DNA of 64,000 bases from JAAURS01 sp044923475 (GTDB lineage: Bacteria > Cyanobacteriota > Cyanobacteriia > Thermosynechococcales > Thermosynechococcaceae), in assembly GCF_044923475.1 (NCBI RefSeq), contig NZ_CP137338.1:558001-622000 (forward strand). Reading direction: 5' to 3'. A program made the translations under genes and the position numbers. The notes under the pieces are model-generated. The model did no database searches and was not told where the DNA came from. It saw only the letters and a program-made list of their open reading frames with translations. Below are positions 26,662-35,763 of the stretch, piece by piece (within the stretch, counting starts at the first letter, position 1; each line of letters opens with the position of its first letter).

Positions 26662-27621
26662 ATGAAACCTACTATAAGTGTAGTCATACCAACCTATAAT
26701 CGACCTTCGCTAGTGAGGAGAGCCGTAGAGAGCGCGCTTAGCCAAACTTTTAAGGAGATTGAAGTCCTTGTTGTGATCGATGGAATCGATCACAACACTT
26801 CTCATGCTTTATCGATCTTTAGCGATTCGCGGCTTCGAATAATTGAACTACCGATTGCTCGTGGAGGCGCTGGTGCTCGACAGGCTGGTTTTTGCGAATC
26901 CCAAGCTGAATGGATTGCTTTTCTTGATGATGATGACGAATGGCTACCTCATAAATTAGAGAAGCAATTACAGGTTGCTCGAGCTTCTGAATATCGATTC
27001 CCCATTGTGACTTGCTATGTCACAGGTACTACCCCTAAGGGCAAATTTGTTTGGCCTAAGCGTGCCTTAAGACCGCTCGAGCCAGTAAGTGAGTATTTGC
27101 TAGCTCGCAGTACTTTATTCCACGGTGAAGGTATGATTCAAACCTCTACGCTGGTTGTGAAAAGGGAGTTGTTGCAGAGCATTCCCTTCAAGGCAGATTT
27201 GCAAAGGCACCACGAATGGGATTGGCTGATCAGAGCTAGTGTGGTGCCAGGGGTCGGCATTGAGTTTGCGCGCGAACCTTTGGTGATTTGGTATGCAGAG
27301 GAGCAACGCAAAAGCGTAAGTAGTAAAAATCATTGGCAGTATTCCCTCAGCTGGATTCAGGAGCTTCGCACTTTAGTAACACCGCGAGCCTATGCGGCGT
27401 TCATTATGACGGTGGTAGGCGCGATCGCTGCTCGTGAAGGCGATCGCCATGCATTTTGGCCTTTGCTAAAAGAAGCGGTTTGGGTCGGTCGTCCCAAACC
27501 TATCGATCTGGCATTGTACCTAGGGATGTGGTTAATTCCCCAAGATGGTCGCCGCCAAATCCGCGCGCTGGTACAGTCCATCCGCGATCGGGGGGCTAAA
27601 GGCCGCCTTTCAGAAACTTAA
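26662..27621 (+). CDS. Family 2 glycosyltransferase
   Basis: This 319-aa protein has a GT2 domain with ISVVIPTYNRPSLVRRAVES at the N-terminus, RGGAGARQAGF and the metal-binding FLDDDDEWLPHKLEKQ near residue 95. The C-terminal domain has EWDWLIRASVVPGVG, a usual acceptor-side motif. AAGGGGAAA precedes the ATG. From here on GC content rises and GCGATCGC returns (27421), so this gene marks the right edge of the AT-rich, HIP1-free segment. The sugar transferred is unknown. Confidence 0.88.
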   Translation: MKPTISVVIPTYNRPSLVRRAVESALSQTFKEIEVLVVIDGIDHNTSHALSIFSDSRLRIIELPIARGGAGARQAGFCESQAEWIAFLDDDDEWLPHKLEKQLQVARASEYRFPIVTCYVTGTTPKGKFVWPKRALRPLEPVSEYLLARSTLFHGEGMIQTSTLVVKRELLQSIPFKADLQRHHEWDWLIRASVVPGVGIEFAREPLVIWYAEEQRKSVSSKNHWQYSLSWIQELRTLVTPRAYAAFIMTVVGAIAAREGDRHAFWPLLKEAVWVGRPKPIDLALYLGMWLIPQDGRRQIRALVQSIRDRGAKGRLSET

Positions 27622-27656
27622 GTTGTACATTTGCTTTTTCTAAGGGGGAAACAGAA

Positions 27657-28727
27657 ATGAAAATTGTCCAAATCGTCACGCAAATGGAAGCTGGGGGTGC
27701 CCAGCGCGTTGCAGTATTGCTCTCAGAAGCATTGCGCCAAAAAGGATATGATTCTGAGGTTTGGTTTTTATACCTCAAGCGTCCGAGTCACAGCCACCTG
27801 CCGGATGTGAAAGTACTGTTTGAGACAAAACCTAAAGCCTTAGATTACCTCACTATTGCGCGCAGACTGCACGCTAAGCTTTCCATTCATCAACCGGATG
27901 TAACGATCACCCACACACACTACGCTAACGTGATGGGACAGGCGATCGCGCGATGGTGCGGGGTACCGCAACGGATTGCCGTGCAGCACAATCCCATTCA
28001 CACTTACCCGAAAGTAGCGGCATGGGCAGACTGGTTCTTAGGCACGACCGCCTTTTATTCTGACAACGTAGCTGTTTCTAAAACAGTTGTGCAATCTACT
28101 GTTCGGCATCCCAGTGCCTATCGTCGCAAACTGACGCAAATTTATAACGGTATTCCAACTCGCACAGCCGACCCCGTTGCTGCCAATTTCCGCAAACAGT
28201 GGGGGTTGCCAGAAAACGTGCCGCTCCTGCTCAATGTCGGTCGCCTCGCTCACCAGAAAAACCAGGCCGTTTTAATTGAGTCGCTGCTGACGCTCAAGAC
28301 GGCTCACCTTGCCATTTTAGGCGAGGGAGAATTGCGAGAATCGCTGCGGCAAAAAGTAACCGAACTCCAAATTGCAGATCGGGTCCATTTCCTAGGAGAA
28401 CTGCCATCTGAAGACGTAGCACGATTCTTCTCAGCCTCCGATGTCTTTGTTTTCCCGTCTCTTTACGAAGCGATGCCAATGGCCTTGGTCGAAGCCATGA
28501 GTGCTGGAATTCCCATTGTTGCTAGCGACATTCCAGCGCTGCGAGAGGTTTTAGGCGACACGGGCTCGTTTGTACCTGCCGATAATGCAGTCGCGCTAGC
28601 CCAGGCCATCCAAACGATTTTGGACTCGCCCGCACTGGCCCGTGGAATGCAGGCAAAACTGTTGGGCCGAGCGCAGGTTTTCTCGCTAAAGGCCATGGCA
28701 GATTCCTACGAGACCCTGTTTGCTTGA
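27657..28727 (+). CDS. Family 4 glycosyltransferase
   Basis: This 356-aa GT-B glycosyltransferase opens with IVQIVTQMEAGGAQRVAVLL, the usual GT4 start, and carries TITHTHYANVMGQA, LLLNVGRLAHQKNQAVLIE and ILGEGELRESL. The donor-site motif is FVFPSLYEAMPMALVEAMSA, with ASDIPALREV. A strong AGGGGGAAA ribosome site precedes the ATG. Base use is host-like. It probably adds a sugar to the EPS unit or a side branch. The GH10 gene starts about 30 bp after its stop, pointing to one transcript. Confidence 0.9.
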   Translation: MKIVQIVTQMEAGGAQRVAVLLSEALRQKGYDSEVWFLYLKRPSHSHLPDVKVLFETKPKALDYLTIARRLHAKLSIHQPDVTITHTHYANVMGQAIARWCGVPQRIAVQHNPIHTYPKVAAWADWFLGTTAFYSDNVAVSKTVVQSTVRHPSAYRRKLTQIYNGIPTRTADPVAANFRKQWGLPENVPLLLNVGRLAHQKNQAVLIESLLTLKTAHLAILGEGELRESLRQKVTELQIADRVHFLGELPSEDVARFFSASDVFVFPSLYEAMPMALVEAMSAGIPIVASDIPALREVLGDTGSFVPADNAVALAQAIQTILDSPALARGMQAKLLGRAQVFSLKAMADSYETLFA

Positions 28728-28755
28728 GTTACGGCCTCAGCTTAACGTCCTAAAT

Positions 28756-29955
28756 ATGAGTAATATTATGCCTATTCGTTTGCAACGCTCGCTCGGTCGC
28801 CGCCGTGCGATTTTCCTCGGACTGGAAATGATGGCTGGGATCGGTGCTTTTACTGCGATATCCCAGTTTAGAAACGCGCAGACACAAGCGCAAAATCAAG
28901 TTCTACAGCGCGATTTTACAGTATCTGGCACTGCTCCGCTGCGCGATCGCGCGGCTCGCAAAGGCCTTTTTTATGGAGCTGCGGTGTTGCGCAGTCAGCT
29001 CGCGAAGGATGCTGAGTTTGCCAAGAGCGTCGCGCGCGAGTGCAATATTCTCGTGTCGATCGGGGAGTTTAAGTGGGATATGCTCCGCGTGCAGCCAGAT
29101 CGCTTTAATTTCGAGCCAGCCGATGTACTTGTTAAGTTTGCGCGGACCCACAACATGCGCCTGCGAGGTCACACTTTAGTGTGGCATCAAGCTTTACCCC
29201 TATGGGTGGAAAGCACGATGAACAACCTGAACGCGCGGGAAATAATGGTCGATCATATTTCGACGGTCGTGCGCCGCTATGCAGGCGCTGTTCATTCGTG
29301 GGATGTCGTCAACGAGGCTATAAAACCAGAAGAGGGTCGAGAAGATGGATTGCGCTACACTCCCTGGCTTAATTTCTTAGGCCCTAACTATATCGATCTG
29401 GCCTTTCGAACTGCAGCCGCAGCCGATCCAAAGGCTATGCTCGTCTATAACGAGTTTGGGTTAGACTACGACACTCCAGGGGCGAATGCCAAACGCACTG
29501 CGGTTTTAAATCTGTTAACTCGCCTGAAAAATAGCGGGACGCCTATTCATGGTTTAGGCATTCAAGCGCATTTAGGCCGCGAGGGCAAAGCTAAGCTGAA
29601 GCCCGCTCAACTGAGGCAATTTTTACGGAACGTTGCCGACTTGGGGCTCAAAATTTTGATTACCGAAATGGACGTAACAGAGAAAGCCTTCCCGACTGAC
29701 ATTCAGTTGCGGGATCGCGGCATTGCCGCACTCTATGAAGACTATCTTTCCATTGTGCTGGAAGAACCCGCTGTCATTGCAGTATTGACCTGGGGACTCA
29801 GCGATCGCTATACCTGGCTATCCACAGCCGAACCTCGAAGCGATGAGTCTCCCGTACGCCCTCTCCCGTTGGACGCGCAGATGAACCGTAAATTTGCCTG
29901 GAATGCGATCGCCCGCAGCTTCGATAAAACAACTAAGCGATCGCCAGTAGCATAG
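28756..29955 (+). CDS. GH10 glycoside hydrolase (endo-xylanase family) in the EPS locus
   Basis: This is a 399-aa protein from the ATG at 28756. The N-terminus has twin arginines and a hydrophobic stretch (RSLGRRRAIFLGLEMMAG), fitting an export signal. The GH10 barrel holds the acid/base Glu187 in WDVVNEAIKP and the nucleophile Glu304 in ITEMDVTEK, plus GHTLVWHQALPLWV and VLTWGLSDRYTWL, so it should be active. The family cleaves beta-1,4-xylan and similar chains. Its place after the glycosyltransferases suggests it trims or releases the locus's own polymer; that is inference. Length matches a single-domain GH10 enzyme. Confidence 0.9.
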   Translation: MSNIMPIRLQRSLGRRRAIFLGLEMMAGIGAFTAISQFRNAQTQAQNQVLQRDFTVSGTAPLRDRAARKGLFYGAAVLRSQLAKDAEFAKSVARECNILVSIGEFKWDMLRVQPDRFNFEPADVLVKFARTHNMRLRGHTLVWHQALPLWVESTMNNLNAREIMVDHISTVVRRYAGAVHSWDVVNEAIKPEEGREDGLRYTPWLNFLGPNYIDLAFRTAAAADPKAMLVYNEFGLDYDTPGANAKRTAVLNLLTRLKNSGTPIHGLGIQAHLGREGKAKLKPAQLRQFLRNVADLGLKILITEMDVTEKAFPTDIQLRDRGIAALYEDYLSIVLEEPAVIAVLTWGLSDRYTWLSTAEPRSDESPVRPLPLDAQMNRKFAWNAIARSFDKTTKRSPVA

Positions 29956-30127
29956 TGTTAAAACTACAGCAAATTAGATTATTTATCCTACTTCATTGAC
30001 ATCAAAAGGTAAAAGCTCAATATATTCTTTCAACACTGCCAACAACTTTGATGTCTAGAAACTAGTTGATAGATTTCCTACATGTATCTGACTACTGCGT
30101 CACAAGTTTCTCTAGCAGATAGATTTT

Positions 30128-30811
30128 ATGAAGCGGCTACTTCGATATGGATTGGCAGTATTAATCAGCTACATGCCTACTAATAGGTTACGGTGTATTT
30201 TGTATAACTTGCTACTCGGTTATACGGTCCGGCGCAGCAGGATTGGCATTGGCACAATTATTGCGACTGCTGCAGCTAAAATTGAAGGGGCTTCTATTGG
30301 ATGTGGTAATAAGTTTACAGGTCCCATGTCAGTACAGATTTCGTCAGGAGCAAACATCTGTAAAGATAATATCTTTGCCTGCGGAGAATGGGTTCTGCAA
30401 GCTGAGTTTCAGGAGTGTGGTTATGAGTGCGCCTTAATTTTGCAAGAGAATACGCTAATTGCCGATGCTCATTTCTTCGATCTTGCTGGGCGGTTTGTGT
30501 TAGGCAAAGACTCATGGATTGCAGGGCGCGGCTCTCAATTTTGGACTCATGGTGCTGGAGTAAGCGATCGAAATATTGCGATCGGTGAGGGATGCTACAT
30601 TGGTAGCGCTGTACGGTTTGCACCAGGGTGTCAGATTAGCGACAATACTCTTGTAGCCATGGGTAGTGTCGTCACAGGTAAAGTAGAGCAGCCCAACCTA
30701 ATGATTGCCGGAATCCCCGCTAAAGTGATTAAAGAAAACTACGACTGGAAAACTAGAAAGTCCCTTACCACTAGCCCGACCCATTCAGAAAATCCAAGCG
30801 CGATAAGCTGA
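30128..30811 (+). CDS. Hexapeptide-repeat acyltransferase
   Basis: This 227-aa protein contains a left-handed beta-helix made of hexapeptide turns (IGIGTIIAT, IEGASIGCGN, IAIGEGCYIGSAVRFAPG, ISDNTLVAMGSVV). It ends with IAGIPAKVIKENYDW, the normal close of Maa/NeuD-like O-acetyltransferases. The first 35 residues are hydrophobic and basic and may sit at the membrane. It probably acetylates a sugar of the EPS. It lies 172 bp after the GH10 gene and is the last recognisable gene of the locus. The acyl donor, presumably acetyl-CoA, is inferred. Confidence 0.83.
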   Translation: MKRLLRYGLAVLISYMPTNRLRCILYNLLLGYTVRRSRIGIGTIIATAAAKIEGASIGCGNKFTGPMSVQISSGANICKDNIFACGEWVLQAEFQECGYECALILQENTLIADAHFFDLAGRFVLGKDSWIAGRGSQFWTHGAGVSDRNIAIGEGCYIGSAVRFAPGCQISDNTLVAMGSVVTGKVEQPNLMIAGIPAKVIKENYDWKTRKSLTTSPTHSENPSAIS

Positions 30812-31001
30812 AGCCCGAAGCGATAGATGCTATTTATAGTTTTACGAGTACGGTCGCTGGCTTGATTAGAATAGGAATGAGTCCAGCTTGCTTAAAACTG
30901 CGCTCCAATGAAGAATATAAAGAAGAGAAGACCTCTGACATTCCGCCTAGGACAGGTCAGGGGCAGCAGTATGACAATTTAAGGCCGATTAGGAGAGCAG
31001 C

Positions 31002-32441
31002 GTGACGCAACAGTTTGACTACGATCTCGTCATTATTGGTGCCGGGGTAGGCGGCCACGGGGCAGCGCTCCATGCCGTTGAGTGCGGTCTAAAGACCGCA
31101 ATTGTGGAGTCTCACGATATGGGCGGCACCTGTGTCAATCGGGGCTGCATTCCGTCTAAAGCGCTTCTGGCGGCATCGGGGCGAGTGCGAGAGCTCCGAG
31201 ATGCGCACCACCTCAAATCTTTAGGCATTCAACTCCAGCAGGTTTCTTTCGAGCGCGAAGGTATTGCCGAGCACGCCAGCAACTTAGTGGCGAAACTCAG
31301 AGGCGATTTAACCAATAGCCTGACGCGGCTCAAGGTCGATATATTGAAAGGATGGGGCAAAGTTGCGGGCGCTCAAAAAGTATCGATTATTGGAGATAGC
31401 GGCGAAAAGACCGTCACTGCTCGCGACATTATTGTTGCCAGCGGTTCTGTCCCTTGGGTACCGCCGGGGGTGCAGGTGGATGGCAAAACCGTCTTTACCA
31501 GCGACGATGCGATTAAACTCAACTGGCTTCCCGCTTGGGTGGCTATTATTGGCAGCGGCTACATTGGATTGGAGTTTTCGGATGTGTATACGGCCCTCGG
31601 CTCCGAGGTAACGATCGTTGAGGCAATGGATCGGTTAATGCCGACCTTCGACCCGGACATCGCCAAAATTGCCCAGCGGGTCTTGATCGAACCGCGTGAC
31701 ATTGAAACCCGCGTGGGGCTGATTGCCAAGAAAGTGACGCCTGGTTCGCCTGTTGTTATCGAGCTGGCAGATCCGACAACGAAGGAAACGGTCGAGGTCA
31801 TTGAAGTGGATGCCTGTCTGGTGGCAACGGGTCGCATCCCAGCCACTAAAAACCTGGGACTAGAAACCGTCGGAGCCGAACCCGATCGCCGTGGCTTTAT
31901 TCCCGTCAACGATCGCCTCCAGGTCACGTACCAAGGGGAATCGATCCCGCACCTATGGGCGATCGGGGATGCAACAGGCAAGATGATGCTCGCCCATGCG
32001 GCTTCGGCTCAGGGGATTGCGGCGGTAGAAAGTATCTGCGGGCGCGATCGCACGGTCAACTATCGGGCTATCCCAGCAGCGGCCTTTACCCACCCCGAAG
32101 TCAGCTTCGTGGGCCTGACCGAACCCCAAGCAAAGGAGCTGGGAGATGCGGAAGGCTTCAAGATAAGCGCGGTTCGGAGTTACTTCAAGGGCAATTCCAA
32201 AGCTTTGGCCGAAGGTGAAACCGATGGGATTGCCAAAATTATCTACCGGGAGGATACGGGGGAAGTCTTGGGAGCGCACATTATTGGGCTTCACGCGGCA
32301 GATTTGATCCACGAGGCATCCAACGCGATCGCTCAGGGTGCCACCGTTAAAACCCTGTCCCATTTCGTCCACACGCATCCCACTCTCTCGGAAGTGTTAG
32401 ACGAGGCCTACAAACGAGCAGCCGTAACGGTGAAAGCGTAA
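31002..32441 (+). CDS. lpdA: Dihydrolipoyl dehydrogenase
   Basis: This 479-aa flavoprotein reoxidises dihydrolipoamide in the pyruvate dehydrogenase and glycine cleavage complexes using NAD+. It shows the FAD-binding GAGVGGHGAALHAVECG, the redox disulfide GGTCVNRGCIPSKALL near residue 45, the NAD-binding GSGYIGLEFSDVYTALG, the second FAD motif LWAIGDATGKMMLAHAA, and the active-site HAHPTLSEV-like block HTHPTLSEVLDEAY. The GTG start is supported by AGGAG upstream. It stops directly against the stop of the convergent hydroxylase gene. Confidence 0.95.
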   Translation: MTQQFDYDLVIIGAGVGGHGAALHAVECGLKTAIVESHDMGGTCVNRGCIPSKALLAASGRVRELRDAHHLKSLGIQLQQVSFEREGIAEHASNLVAKLRGDLTNSLTRLKVDILKGWGKVAGAQKVSIIGDSGEKTVTARDIIVASGSVPWVPPGVQVDGKTVFTSDDAIKLNWLPAWVAIIGSGYIGLEFSDVYTALGSEVTIVEAMDRLMPTFDPDIAKIAQRVLIEPRDIETRVGLIAKKVTPGSPVVIELADPTTKETVEVIEVDACLVATGRIPATKNLGLETVGAEPDRRGFIPVNDRLQVTYQGESIPHLWAIGDATGKMMLAHAASAQGIAAVESICGRDRTVNYRAIPAAAFTHPEVSFVGLTEPQAKELGDAEGFKISAVRSYFKGNSKALAEGETDGIAKIIYREDTGEVLGAHIIGLHAADLIHEASNAIAQGATVKTLSHFVHTHPTLSEVLDEAYKRAAVTVKA

Positions 32442-33746
32442 CTAAAGCGTTTTTCTAACCAAAGCGGGGGTTCGACCCATCAACCCGGCCATAAAACGCA
32501 GTGCCGCTATTTTGAGCGCCGGAACGCGCTCCATGGCCCGCAAGCCCAAGCGCCGGGTCGCTGTAAGCAGCCAAATGTTATTGGAAAACATCAAATTGAT
32601 CAGATCGGTGAAGCCCAAGGAGAGTCTATTTTCCCACTTTCGCCACCGCTCGTAGCGCTTCAGGACTCGCAGGCTGCCGATGTCCTCGCCCTTAGCGCGG
32701 GCTTCTTGCAGGACCTGAGCCAGCGCTCCCACATCGCGAATGCCCAAGTTCAATCCCTGCCCGCCGACGGGGTGGCAGGCATGGGCTGCATCGCCGACGA
32801 GGGCCAGCCGCGATCGCACGTACTCGCAGGAATGCATGAGCCGGGCCGGAAACGCAAAGCGATCGCTCGCAAGGGTCAACCGACCCATCCGATCGCCAAA
32901 GCGCTCCGCGAGTTTTTCGGTAAAGGCCGCATCATCCAGCGCTAAGAGCGCTTGCGCTTCCGCGTGGGGAGCCGTCCAGACAATGCGGCATTGGGTGTCT
33001 GAAACGGGCAGAATTGCAAAAGGCCCGCTGGGCCAGAAGCGCTCGTAAGCTGTATTTTGATGGAATTTTTCGGTTTGGATGGTGGCGACGATGCAGGACT
33101 GCCAGTAGGCTTTACCACGGGTCTTGATGGTTGCCCGCTCCCTCACTTGGGACGCAGAGCCGTCAGCCCCCACCACGAGCCGCACCCGCAGCGTTTGAAT
33201 CGCTCCGGGTTTTCTCCCAGGTTCCTGAAGATCCACCGCAACGTAAGCTCCGCAATCTCGCTGGGCAACGACCCGTGCCGGACAGCGCCATGCTACATTT
33301 TCGCAAGTTTCGACAAAGGCCGACAGTTCCTTTAGCAATACCCGATGTTCTGCCACATGCCCCAGCGCGCTGGCTTTAAGATCTGAAGGCTTGAACTCAA
33401 CGACGTGGGGACAATCCGCATCCGACATCCGCACTCGATTAAACCGCTGCACCTGAGGCTCGATGGCGGACCAAACGCCAATGCTCTCCCAAATCTGTTT
33501 TGAGCTGAGGTGGATTGCATAGGCTTGCCCCTTGGAAATCGCCTCGGCCTGGGGTTGCGCTTCCACGATCAGCACCCTCAATCCAGAATCCTTGAGTGCC
33601 GCAGCCAGAGTCACTCCTGCAATGCCCCCGCCTACTATGGCAACGTCGTAGTCTAAGTCTAAATTGGGCTGTTGTCCCTCCTGGATAAAGTCGCCAGGCA
33701 ATGCAGGGGGTGCCAAGACGTTAGAGCGAGCAGCAGACTGAATCAT
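32442..33746 (-). CDS. UbiH/COQ6-type FAD-dependent hydroxylase
   Basis: This is a flavin monooxygenase of about 434 aa. The N-terminal YDVAIVGGGIAGVTLAAALK binds the FAD ADP moiety, VVGADGSASQVR is the DG motif, and LVGDAAHACHPVGGQGLN is the second FAD block. The family hydroxylates quinone rings or other aromatics; in cyanobacteria the substrate is not settled. The frame is open to 33842, but the ATG at 33746 leaves an N-terminal extension like that of homologues, so it is preferred; ATG 33782 is possible. It is convergent with lpdA with no gap between stops. Confidence 0.85.
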   Translation of the reverse strand: MIQSAARSNVLAPPALPGDFIQEGQQPNLDLDYDVAIVGGGIAGVTLAAALKDSGLRVLIVEAQPQAEAISKGQAYAIHLSSKQIWESIGVWSAIEPQVQRFNRVRMSDADCPHVVEFKPSDLKASALGHVAEHRVLLKELSAFVETCENVAWRCPARVVAQRDCGAYVAVDLQEPGRKPGAIQTLRVRLVVGADGSASQVRERATIKTRGKAYWQSCIVATIQTEKFHQNTAYERFWPSGPFAILPVSDTQCRIVWTAPHAEAQALLALDDAAFTEKLAERFGDRMGRLTLASDRFAFPARLMHSCEYVRSRLALVGDAAHACHPVGGQGLNLGIRDVGALAQVLQEARAKGEDIGSLRVLKRYERWRKWENRLSLGFTDLINLMFSNNIWLLTATRRLGLRAMERVPALKIAALRFMAGLMGRTPALVRKTL

Positions 33747-34005
33747 GGAGCTGTTGCAAATGTTAATAACTAACCCTTTCATTCTGACGCGCAGGGTCGT
33801 TCTTAACAAGGGTAAAGGCTGCGGGAATCCTGCTGGCTGCACTTTTTTGGCCGATGGGAGTCAAAAGACAAGGTGTCCGCGCGCGCCAAAACCTCTGTCC
33901 TTTCTCTAGAGAGCTTCAAAAGTTATTGAATTGAAAAAACGCATTTATGTACGCACAGTCAGGTAAAATTCTCTACATGAAAAAAATTGTAAAAGGAGAA
34001 CAGCC

Positions 34006-34524
34006 ATGAAAAATAGGCTGTTTTGGGCCTGTGCCCTCTTAAGCTTTCTCAGCATTCCATTCTCTGCCAAAGCGGCGGGTAAAATTGCTGGATATCAGTA
34101 CTACACCTTTGCCAACGGGGATTATCCGTTAGAACGCAATACCATCCATGTCATTCCTTGTCGTCCCCAAAACAATGACTGCAAAGAATTGGCCAGCACG
34201 ATTAGAACAGAGGTAAAAAAGGCACTTGCCGATTTAGAGCGAGCAAAGCTAACGATAGAACAACCGACGGAAGCGTGGTCGCTTTTCATCCAACTCGACC
34301 AACGATTTTTGCCCATGCTGTCCTCTAAGACGGGCTACCAAAGCGTTCAAACAAAGGCAAAAGGCGTTTATTCATTTAAGTGCCCCGCTCAAAATTGTTT
34401 GGTCTATTCGACCGCATTTGCAAATAACCGTTTCAGTTATTGGGTTGTCATTCATCCGAGTTGGAAACGCCTAGATTTAGGCCCAGGTAAAGAAATGGCA
34501 GCCGATAAACCTCTCAAGATTTGA
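34006..34524 (+). CDS. Exported protein of unknown function
   Basis: This 172-aa precursor has a clear signal peptide (FWACALLSFLSIPFSAKA, cleavage before AGKIAG). The mature part is about 148 residues with four cysteines (VIPCRPQNNDCKELA and FKCPAQNCLVYS), fitting two disulfides, and ends in a basic tail. AAAGGAGA precedes the ATG. Its stop is directly followed by the pentapeptide-repeat gene, also exported, so the two may act together outside the cytoplasm. No family was recognised. Confidence 0.72.
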   Translation: MKNRLFWACALLSFLSIPFSAKAAGKIAGYQYYTFANGDYPLERNTIHVIPCRPQNNDCKELASTIRTEVKKALADLERAKLTIEQPTEAWSLFIQLDQRFLPMLSSKTGYQSVQTKAKGVYSFKCPAQNCLVYSTAFANNRFSYWVVIHPSWKRLDLGPGKEMAADKPLKI

Positions 34525-34535
34525 GCTTTCCTACT

Positions 34536-35168
34536 ATGAAGCGATCGATGTATATCAGCGCCCTACTGACCGTTAGCGTCGGTACCGTGCTTTTTGTGAC
34601 GACGGAAGTCGGACGCAGCCAGAGCTGGTTCGTCAAGCAAAAATGTATTCGATGCGACTTGACCCGTGCCGATTTAGAGCGCCGTAACTTGCAAAGTATT
34701 AATTTTCGAGGTACGAATTTTACGTTCGCTAACTTGCAGGAAACCAATCTGAGCGGCGCAAATCTAAGCGGCACCAGACTCGTCCAAACAAAACTAGCGC
34801 GAGCCAACCTCAGCAACGCAAATTTGGATGCAGCCAACGTTGTCAATACAGATCTGCGCGATGCCAACTTTCAGGGTGCAAGCCTCCAAAGCGCGCGGGT
34901 AACGCAGACCAACTTAAACGGCGCGCAGTTCTTAGGGGCTAAAATGCGCGGCATTAATTTTTCCGAAACCGATCTTAAGAACTCGGATTTAAGAAATGCC
35001 GATCTGCTTTTGGCTAATTTTTCGAATGCAGACTGCCGGGATGCTAACTTTGGCGGGGCAAATTTACAGGGGGCAAATTTTAGCGGCGCTAAATTGCAAG
35101 GCGCGAGCTTCGTTGGGGCAAACCTCAAGAACGTTGCTTTTCCTGCCGGATTTCCGTCTCCGCAGTAG
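34536..35168 (+). CDS. Exported pentapeptide-repeat protein
   Basis: This is a protein of about 210 aa. An N-terminal hydrophobic segment (SALLTVSVGTVLFVTTEVG) directs export. The rest is pentapeptide repeats of A(D/N)LxG type, for example NLSGANLSGTRL and ADLLLANFSNADCRDANF, giving a four-sided beta-helix of about eight coils. A CIRC pair sits at the start of the repeats. Cyanobacteria have many such proteins, mostly of unknown role. The ATG at 34536 is preferred; a TTG at 34521 overlaps the previous stop. No gyrase-protecting or toxin-linked signature is visible. Confidence 0.82.
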   Translation: MKRSMYISALLTVSVGTVLFVTTEVGRSQSWFVKQKCIRCDLTRADLERRNLQSINFRGTNFTFANLQETNLSGANLSGTRLVQTKLARANLSNANLDAANVVNTDLRDANFQGASLQSARVTQTNLNGAQFLGAKMRGINFSETDLKNSDLRNADLLLANFSNADCRDANFGGANLQGANFSGAKLQGASFVGANLKNVAFPAGFPSPQ

Positions 35169-35211
35169 TGCCGTTGCAGCGACAATAGAACTACCCTACT
35201 GTTTTATTGCG

Positions 35212-35763
35212 ATGACCCCAGCTACTTGGATTACTGTATCTCGCCTGTTAGCCGTCCCTATCTTGCTTTTTGGCCTGCGCTGGACTGCCGAAGACGGTTT
35301 CCTGCCTTCAGATTCTGCGCGCTGGGTTTGCCTCGTTGCATTCTTGCTGGCAGCGGGGACTGACTGGCTGGACGGCTATGTGGCGCGTCGCTTTAACCAA
35401 GTCACCGATCTCGGGAAAATTCTGGATCCTTTGGTCGATAAGCTTCTCGTCTTTGCGCCCCTGCTCTGCCTCGTCGAACTTCGCGAAATTCCAGCTTGGA
35501 GCGTATTTTTAATTCTCTTGAGAGAGCTAACCATTGCGGGTTGGCGGGTGCAGCAAACTCAAATTTCCGGCGCAAACCTGTGGGGGAAGGCCAAAACCGT
35601 CAGCCAAATTACGGCGATCGCTCTCTTAATTGCCCCATCTACTGCCATCAGTCATAACCTAGGGCTGGTCGCCTACGGCATTGCAGTGAGTTTGACCCTG
35701 ATTTCAGGGGGAATATATCTCTGGCCCGGTCTTGCCAACCGCGCCGCGACGGAAAAAGCATAG
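35212..35763 (+). CDS. pgsA: CDP-diacylglycerol-glycerol-3-phosphate 3-phosphatidyltransferase
   Basis: This 183-aa integral membrane enzyme makes phosphatidylglycerophosphate, the step toward phosphatidylglycerol, which photosystems need. The CDP-alcohol phosphotransferase signature DG(x2)AR(x8-9)G(x3)D(x3)D is present in WLDGYVARRFNQVTDLGK followed by ILDPLVDK. Four to five hydrophobic segments flank it. The start ATG at 35212 opens the conserved MTPATWITVSRLL; the frame is open upstream but that part overlaps the pentapeptide gene. Its stop abuts that of the convergent DUF760 gene. Confidence 0.93.
   Translation: MTPATWITVSRLLAVPILLFGLRWTAEDGFLPSDSARWVCLVAFLLAAGTDWLDGYVARRFNQVTDLGKILDPLVDKLLVFAPLLCLVELREIPAWSVFLILLRELTIAGWRVQQTQISGANLWGKAKTVSQITAIALLIAPSTAISHNLGLVAYGIAVSLTLISGGIYLWPGLANRAATEKA

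Noticed and set aside
31002..32441. lpdA as a mercuric or glutathione reductase
   Set aside because: The CVNRGC redox motif with SKALL and the HTHPTLSEVLDEAY block are those of dihydrolipoyl dehydrogenase; no heavy-metal domain is present.
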